Of a stretch of DNA of 64,000 nucleotides, positions 23,801 through 32,800 are shown one piece after another (position 1 is the stretch's first letter; each line of letters begins with the position of its first letter). The DNA is taken from the NCBI GenBank assembly GCA_003013855.2, contig PVNU02003892.1, positions 3,286,001 to 3,350,000 of the forward strand. The letters run 5' to 3'. A model generated the notes under the pieces. The model saw only the letters and a list, made by a program, of their open reading frames with translations. It was not told the origin of the DNA and ran no database searches. The translations under genes were made by a program, and so were the position numbers. Origin of the DNA: Liriodendron chinense (taxonomy: Eukaryota; Streptophyta; Magnoliopsida; Magnoliales; Magnoliaceae).

Positions 23801-26800
23801 ACAAGCTTTTGCAATCTTTGATAATCCTAACTGCAACCTCTGTGGCTAATACTGTGAACAGGGAGATCTGAAAATCCAACATAAGATGGTCCCTGAAGGC
23901 AAAGGTTCTCAACAAGGTCGACAACAGACAACACCTAACTGCATGCTAACGCTGACACAGAAAACAGTAAGAAGGTTCGCAAATAGCAACAGTCAAATGC
24001 AGATGTTTGAATCAAGCTTTGAACAATTTTAAACAAAATGAAATCAGTTACCCAACCCCTGAAATGAACTGTAGCCATGTTAGCATGATCCGTAATATTA
24101 TAACATGGGTATACCTATTCATGTAACTAAATGCTGATATGATTATGCAACTTTTGATTTACAAGCAACGGAAAGAGCCTGTTTGGATTGTGGAAAAAGA
24201 TAAGAGAAGTGTAGTGATCATCAAATGATGAATTCCCAAGGATTCCAATCTTGGGTCGGATGACTAGTGGAAGTCTCATATGATATTCCTCTCACAATTT
24301 TCACGTCATATTTTGTGCGTGAGAATTTGACGAAAGAAAAGGCTAATGATTGTTATTTCCAATCTCACTATTTCCTTTGCTATCCAAACAACACAAACGT
24401 CCTAACAATGGAAAAACCTTGAGCTTTTTTTTTTTTTTCTGTTCTTTTCTTTTCTTTGCCCACAATCACAGGCCCAAAGAAAATGTATGGAAACCGTGGG
24501 AACCAATGAATCAAATACCACAGTATAGTAAGAAAATATCTAATCTGATCCCCAGAGGCAATGCATAAGATATTCAAATTGAAAAGAATTTGAGAACACT
24601 TCCAAGTCCCAACAATCAGATGCAGTCAACTATATAATGAACACAAGCATCTAACAAGTAAAAACCATAAACAGCAATCCTAACAACTAAGATACTTAAA
24701 CTTGAACAAATGATACCTCTGGTGTAACATCCATGTCAAGATCAGTGGGATCAAAGACGAAGGATTCATCTATTGAATACAACAAAACTCCCTCAGTTGT
24801 TGCTGCTGCCCAACACCTTCCAGTTGGTGCAATCCTCAAGCATTTTGTTCGAACAACAGGCCGTCCATGGTTAGGCATTGCTCCTGGTAGATCATACCCT
24901 AGACTTTCCCTTACTTGTCGATCAATGCCTTCCTCTTCATCACTAATCTCATCATCAATTAGCTCCAATGGGCCCGCATCTGTCATTTTCTTTGAGTTCA
25001 AAAAGTCAAGCACTCCATCCAAGGAGAGATTGCGGGTTATTTGAAACCTACGCAGCAACACCTGGTATGGTATGAAACAGTTAAATATTAATGCAGCCAA
25101 ATTTATGACATGAGCAAAGGCCCACTATCGGGCCAAACATGTGTTGAATTTCGAGCTATTTTTCTGCTAGTTTTGAAGGCTAGATTTCAGAAACTACCAT
25201 TTGCTATTTTAGGAAGAATAGAGGTGCTGGTTTTGAAGATGTGGTTGCTGAGTTTGAAGATTCTCTAAAGATTTAGCGGAAAGTTTTCTAGATTTACTTT
25301 TTATTATTTTTAGGCCATTACAAATTGGCCAAATCTTTGTGGGTAGAGTAGCTGCAATCTTACATAGATTAGATTGATTTGAAATCAATCCACCAGTTCA
25401 AAAAAAAAAAAATCTTAATAAAAAATTCATAGGGCTTTTAGGACGTGTCTTTTAGAAGTAAACAAATAACATTTTGCAACACGTACTAACCTGATCTGCA
25501 ACATCATACATGCAAATATACTTGCTACTCCCTCCAGCTAAAATGTAACTTCCATCAGCAGAATAGCATAAGGTTGTGAAATACTTCCCGGAACTTGAAT
25601 TAGCAGCTGATCTTCGATCAGTCATGAGGCGCCCACCAGCAATGTCCCTTCGACCCTCAATTGTGTACATTAACAGGCCATCAATAGGATCCCAGAAGTG
25701 AATTTGACCATCTAATGTACTGGAAGCTAACTGCTTTCCATCCGGACGATAGACCACTGTAAGAACATCATGAGTATGTGGAAATGTTTCAACAGCACCT
25801 TTTCCTTCGAAAACATCCCACAGCCGAACAGTTTTATCCCATGATGATGAAGCTAAAATTGCCTGAATGTAAAACAAAACATGCTTTTAAACTTCACTAT
25901 GAAGTACAAACTAAGTCTCTTAAAACTAAGGGCATGTTTGGATACTTGGAATCCAAAGCAAAAGAAAGGAAAAACAATAAGTATCCAATGATGATTTCCA
26001 TGAGAACTATTGAAAAATGGATTCAAATTTGAGTTCTTATTCGGGTAGCAAGTAGAAATCTCATATTCCTCTCACAATAGCCACCTGGTTTCTTGTGCCA
26101 AGAATTCAAATTATGGAAAAGTGTAACGATTGCTTAGTGGAATCCACCCTTAGCTATCCAAACAACACAAGTAGTCACATCAAAAGAAAATCATCATCCT
26201 ATTCTTCTGTTTGGCATGGAATCCATGGTTTCCAAACATGGCATGAAAGAAACATAGTTTATGCTCCCCCAGAAAGTAACGGCATTGACTTAAAACTGAA
26301 ATGTAGCACCCTTACCAATATATGAATAAAAGCAGCTAATTGAAAGACAAAGATAACATTTCTGAACAGAATCGATATTTATCGCAAAATAATAGAGAAT
26401 ACCAACATATAAGACACTTTTGCTAATCAGAATAAATCCAAGCATAGGTCAACTTACATTTGTAGGTGAAAACATCAACCCATGAACAGGCCCTTCATGA
26501 CCACTAAGAACATCCAACAAGCGACCGGTCTTCATTGACCAAACAAAAATCTGAAAATCAGTATTAATAAAAGCATTGTCAGGGGAATGATCAGTAGTGA
26601 TGGAATGGTAGAAAACACATGGGAAAGAATATACATACCTCAAAAGAATCGAGGGTACCAGCACAAATTACTTCACCACTCTGATCCGATGCCAAAGAAA
26701 CAAACTGTCTAGAAGTAGGAGTGGTAAATGTCCTAAAATTTCGATAGCGAAACAAGTCCCAAGCACGAACTGTTCCATCCAAAGATGCACTCAGTAGACA

Positions 26801-29800
26801 ATGGTTACCAGCCATAAAATGGAGTGCAGTGACCGCATTAGTGTGTTCAGAGAATGTCACAAAACAGAACCCTGATGAAACTGTCCAGACCTGCCACAAG
26901 TAACCATTAAAAGTTATATTCGACGATATTATGTAGAATAAAAGAATGATGGAGTAGAAGTCCATAAGATGGTAGAAGCTATAGGGAACAGAATCACAAT
27001 CTCATTGCCAAAGTGAGCATAAAAAACAGAAGTTCATTGACGCAGAACAGTGGGCCTATCTATATGACGCAGAATGAAACTAAAGCGGAATAATTCAATA
27101 ATAAATAATTAAATTAAATCTACTCAATTCACACATGCTGAAATTCAAATAAGCAATTAATCATAAACTACAACCAAAAACTACAAGTACATAGTGAAGG
27201 AACTATGAAATCTCAAAGGCCGGACCTATGGAAGGTAGAACTTCTATGTCCAAGAATAGGGTTAATCCTAAAGTTCAAGGATGTGGACTCTGGGGTTCCT
27301 AGGATAGGGCTGAGGTTAGGTATTGATGGCTATTAGGGTTAGGGTTAGGGTTAGGGTTTGGATAATTCGGGAATTGGAGATTTAGGGAATTAGGGCTATA
27401 AAAGAGAAAATTCAGATTTAGATTAAAGGGGGTGGTCGGATTTGAGATTCGGCGTAGGATTAGGTTAGGTTTGATGAAAACGGATAGGAAAAAGTTGGGG
27501 TTTTGGGAAAAAGTTAGAAAAAATAGGCTGTGAGCCTATTCTAAATGGAAACGGTTCAAGGGTTTGAGGGTTTTCGCCTTAGATTCAAAGAAAACTCAAA
27601 GGATCTTTTAATTGAATGGAAAACACAATCAACTTACCAATATTTGAAGAGAAGAAGAAGAGAAAAGAGATAGAAAGGAGATATTCAACATCACGTCGTT
27701 GGCATCGCACCAAAAGAGACTCCAATCACTGGAGGATCAAGCTCATCTCAAGCTAGAAGAGGGTTTCTCTCAAAATTCATAAATTTTCATTAATCAAATA
27801 AGGTTTCTCATGAAGTATGTATTAGTCACAAAATAGAAAAGTGCACTATAGTGCCTAAGGTAATAAAAACGAACAAAAAAAGCCTAAACAAATAAGTCCA
27901 CCCATCGGGTCGGACGATCCAACTGGGTTCTGTAGGACCATCCGATAGGGCTGTCGGACTATCCGATGGATCCCAGAAAACTATAGGCCGTTTGGTCCTC
28001 TACTCCTCTGCTCCTCCTATTGTACTCCCGGTGTACTCCTGCTGCTATACAACTATCACATGCTCACCACATGCTCCTCACGTGTCGTCGAACCAGAGCG
28101 AGATGGGTGCGACGCGTCTCCTACATTGGTACACTTGGGAAAAGGATCGTGATAGTCTGATGTCCGCATCATTCATGGAAAATGAATATGCATAAATAAG
28201 ATATGGAAATATGACTATAAGAAAATTGACTCAAAATAGCAACCCTAAATGGAGTATACTGCAACTATGACACAAATTTGTATATATATACTATACAATG
28301 CAAAGCATGGAATAGAAGAGAAACAGAACTGGAAGAGGAGATTAGAAACCCCAATTGATAAGGACTCCCCAAACTTAGTTCTTTATCCAATTAGCAACAT
28401 CAACTCACTAGCTTCATAGATATGAAATGAGCCCAAGGGGACCAAAAAGAGCAAGAATCTTCCAAGGTACATAAAGTCCTTACACCAACCATCTAATGAT
28501 ATCAAAAGAATTTCCTTCTATATAAGGGGACAAGGAAAAAAATTAAGAGATGCTAATGCCCTCTAGCAATGCCTATGCCTAGGCAACATTAGGGGTTGTT
28601 TTGGGGTGACTAGAGCAGGGATTTGTGAAATCTCGTGAATTTTTTATTGGGGATTTGCCAAAACATAGATTTTATCCCAAATCCGAACCAACATAAATCC
28701 ATGGATTTGAGGCAAACCCAAATTCCAAAAATAAAAATAAAATAAAGACCTAGAAAATCTCCAAAATGACTCTTTTAAAAGAAAAATTAATAATAATTAT
28801 AAATCATTCTTTTCTAAAAAATGCTCTACCACTGAAATAAATGCTCCTCAAATCCATGGATTTGTAGTTCGGTTCACCAAACAGTAGACTTTGGAATTTG
28901 TTGAATCCAAATCCAATTCAAATCTCTGAATTTGACAAGTTCATGGATTAATCAAACTCTCATCTCATTTTATTGATCCCGAACAGGGCCTTAATGTCCT
29001 TATACCCAAGTGGCTATGCAAAAGTAACTCCTAGTGGTAGACAATCAGCTGTTGTTAAGCCCCAAAGGGCCAAATTGCCTGAAGAGATACCATTGGCATT
29101 TAAGAACCCCTTTAAAGTGGCAACAGCCATCTTTCAATTATCTTCGTACAGTTGCTATCCATATTGTCCTTAGGCACTGAAACCAATGTATTATTAGATC
29201 TGCCATTTAATTCCATTTGTAGCCATTGATTCACCTCTAAAATCTTTTTTTTTTTTCATTCCTTCCACAAGCCCCAACTTTACTACATCCAGAAACAACA
29301 CTTCGAATGTATCATTGTTGTGTGAATTTTCACCGCAATATTTATGGCATGTACACGTAGAGTCAAAGTTTTATCATGAGGACACAAGACCTTTTAAAGT
29401 CTACCAATGAAGAAAGCGCCCACCACAAGCATCTTCCTTGTGGCTAGGCAACTATTGAGGAGCATTGAAGACCCTACACACGTGATTTGACACATTAAAG
29501 ACCCCACATTGGGAGGACACATGTGTAGGAGGTTTTTGGACGTTTTTGGATGTCTTCGGGCACCCGAGCACCCGAACTTTTGCGCAATTTGTTTTAAGTT
29601 CCATTTTTGCTTAATTTTTAAGGGTATTTTGATATTTTCATGTTTTCTTATTAGTTATTTAAGAGGGCTCAGCCCTAAAAACGAGATTAGTTGTTGATTA
29701 ATGAAAAAGAGCAAACCTTTGGTTGCCTCCTTCCTCTCTTCCTCTCTCATGGTGCTTCTTCTTCTTCCTTGATCTCATTCTTCTATTTTCTTCTTGTGCC

Positions 29801-32800
29801 CCTCCAACTTCTTCTAAAGTAAACTTGTTATTTCCTCTTTCTCTATTTCTATTCTCTCATAACTTCTAGATCCTAGATTTGAGATTTGATCCAAAATCCC
29901 TATTTCTCAAATTCCAAAATCCCTAATCCGAGAAATCCCTTGATCCCTCGGACTAGTAATTCACATTGGGTATTTGGATTAAGACCATGCAAGATCGGGA
30001 GGTTCCATCCCTCACCGAATCCAACCATAGCAATAATTGAATCTCATACTTCGTGGTTATGATGAATGGCCCGCTCCATTGCATGTCTCATTGTGATTTT
30101 CTTAGTTCATGATGATTGATGCTAGATTTTATATTATTATCGTCTTTTATTTCCGCTGGATCATATGAGTTCATGAGCATGCATCATAATTAGGGCATCC
30201 TACGTCATTTTAAATAACAATATTGGTCACCATATCGGCCAGCATAAAAAACGATATGATATAAGGTATATTGGAGCGTATGAGACCCATACCGGCTGAA
30301 ATATTTTTCAAATTTTTTTTCAAAAATTATCAAGAAAATAGGAAAATATAAAACCCCATAATCTATCTTTTTTAACATTTAATCAATGGTGTATTAGACC
30401 ATTTTGTGATATGAATGATGTCCATCAGCTTGACCTACTAAAAGTCAACTACTAGGCCCTAATCAAACACAAATCACGCTAGTTTTACAAATTAGGGCCC
30501 ATTATATTGAAATGCAACCAAAAGATGATGAAAGAAACAAAATAAAAAATGACAAAATTCCCATTCTTATTTTTCCCAAAATGGTTCATTCTACTACCAT
30601 TCATCAAATATCACTCAAATCTTACGTTTTGATCCAGTTAAAATGTCTTTTTAAGCTTCTTCCATGATTGAAATGAAGAAGCAATCTTCCATGGTTGAAA
30701 TGAAGAAGCAAGTGAAGAAACTCAAGAAAAGTTGAAAAAAATTTGAAATGGCCCTTTATAGTTGTATTGATACGTATCAGTCCCATATTGGTGGTGATAC
30801 CGGTGTATCAGCCATCTAGGCTAATACAAGGTGTATTGACATGCATTAGCCGATACAGATCGGTAGGACCTTGTTTTAAGGACTGGTTCACCCCCATATG
30901 AAGTAACGAGCGTGACGGATGGTTGTGATAAGGCCAACAAGGCCATATTGTAACCAATTTCCAAAATCATGGGTAGAGTATACAACATTGAAGTCTTCCT
31001 TAGTGTAGATAGGTCCAATTTGACAAAGTCAAGCTAAAACTCGCGTGACTACAATCTTAAGTCACATTCTCTCATCGCTATTTAATATTTACAGAATGAG
31101 GAAATGTGCATTGCTTATCGACTCAAGAAGGATCTCCACATGATCTTTATTGACTGAGAGAAAGCATACGATAGGGTCTCTAGAGAGATACTATGATGGC
31201 TGTTAGGAAAAGGAGTCTCAAGAGGATATATTGATGTAATTATGAATATGTACGAGGGAGCTTAACAAATGTGAGGACTACTAGTGGAGAGAGAAGTAAG
31301 TTTCCAATTACTATAGGCTTACACCAGGGGTTAGTATTGAGCCTATATCTTTTTGCATTAGTGGAGAGTTGGCGAGGCATTTACAGGACAAGTTCCCGTT
31401 ATATGTTGTTTGCGGATGACATGGTCTTGATTGATTAGACAAGGGACAAGGTAAAGACAAAGCTAGAACAATGAGGGATACTTTAGAATCTAAAGGTTTT
31501 AGCTCAAAGGGACTACAATAGAGTGTGCAGTGAGCTTTTCATAACAATAGGGATGGAAACTAGGAATTTGTTAAGATTGCTAACCAAGAAGTATCTCAAA
31601 ATGACCTTTTTCGTTATATTGGATCAATAATTCATGAGAACGTAGAGATTGAGAAGGATGTTGATCGTAGAATTAAAATTGGGTGGACGATTCTATGTGA
31701 TCACCACGTACCAATCAAAGTGAAGGGGCTATTTTATAGGATAGCCATAAGACCCAGCCATGCTTTATGGGATAGAATGTTGGGCAGTTAAGGAACACAT
31801 GTTCATAGGATGAGTGTAGCTGAACGAGGATGTGGAGATGAATGAGTGGCAAGACAAGGAAGTACAAAATGAGAAATGAATGCATTTGAGGGATGAACTT
31901 AAAAGCAGCACCAATAGGTAATAAGGCGAGGGAAATTACACTTGGATTGTTTGGCCATGTGCGATAGAGACCAAGAACCGCACAGTTAAGAATGAGTTGG
32001 TTCAAGTTGAATGCTCTAAAAGGGCAAGGGGAAGCCCAAAAGGACATGGGTGTGAGGTAATAAGATTACATTTAATGACCTATGGTTTAGGGTGTCCTCG
32101 ATAGAGTGAAATGGCATAACTGGATTCATGTAGCCAATCCCAATAAGTCGGGATAAGGATTAGATGATGGCAGCAGAAGAAATGTACAGTGCTCTGCCAA
32201 AATTTGACTTTTCATTTGTGTCAACATTATGTAGAGGAGGGACACACCACTCGTGATGCACAGCGTTCATCTGGCAGACCAAACCACAGATGGAGAATGC
32301 TACAAATAAATAATAAATAAATAAATCTGACAATCCTAGCCATTTAATTTTCTAGCTGCAAATCGATGGTCAAACATAATATATAGAGAGACCATAGTCC
32401 ATGAGCAACGGGAATAGGTCCACTGCTTGTATGACAGGGAAGAGTTTACTGGGAGATAGCCATCAACACAACAGTAGGTCCACCCCATGAACAATTTGTG
32501 TGTGAAAAGTGGGCCTCAGTACTTCAAAATGCTCACCCAAATCAGAACACCAAAACACCACTAATTGGGGTCAAGCATGTAAAGGATTTCAGCATCTAAC
32601 TGGAAAAGACATGCAGACACATGCAATATCAATCAGACAATTACCTTTATCTTATTATCGTCAGCTCCAGTAGCCAAGAGCTGAGAATCAGGCGAATATG
32701 CAATACAGTTCACATCAAAGTAATGCCCCTGCTGTTTCAGAATATAACTCTCGGACCGCCACTCCCACACAAGCAGTTGCCCCAGCTTTGCACACCCGAA

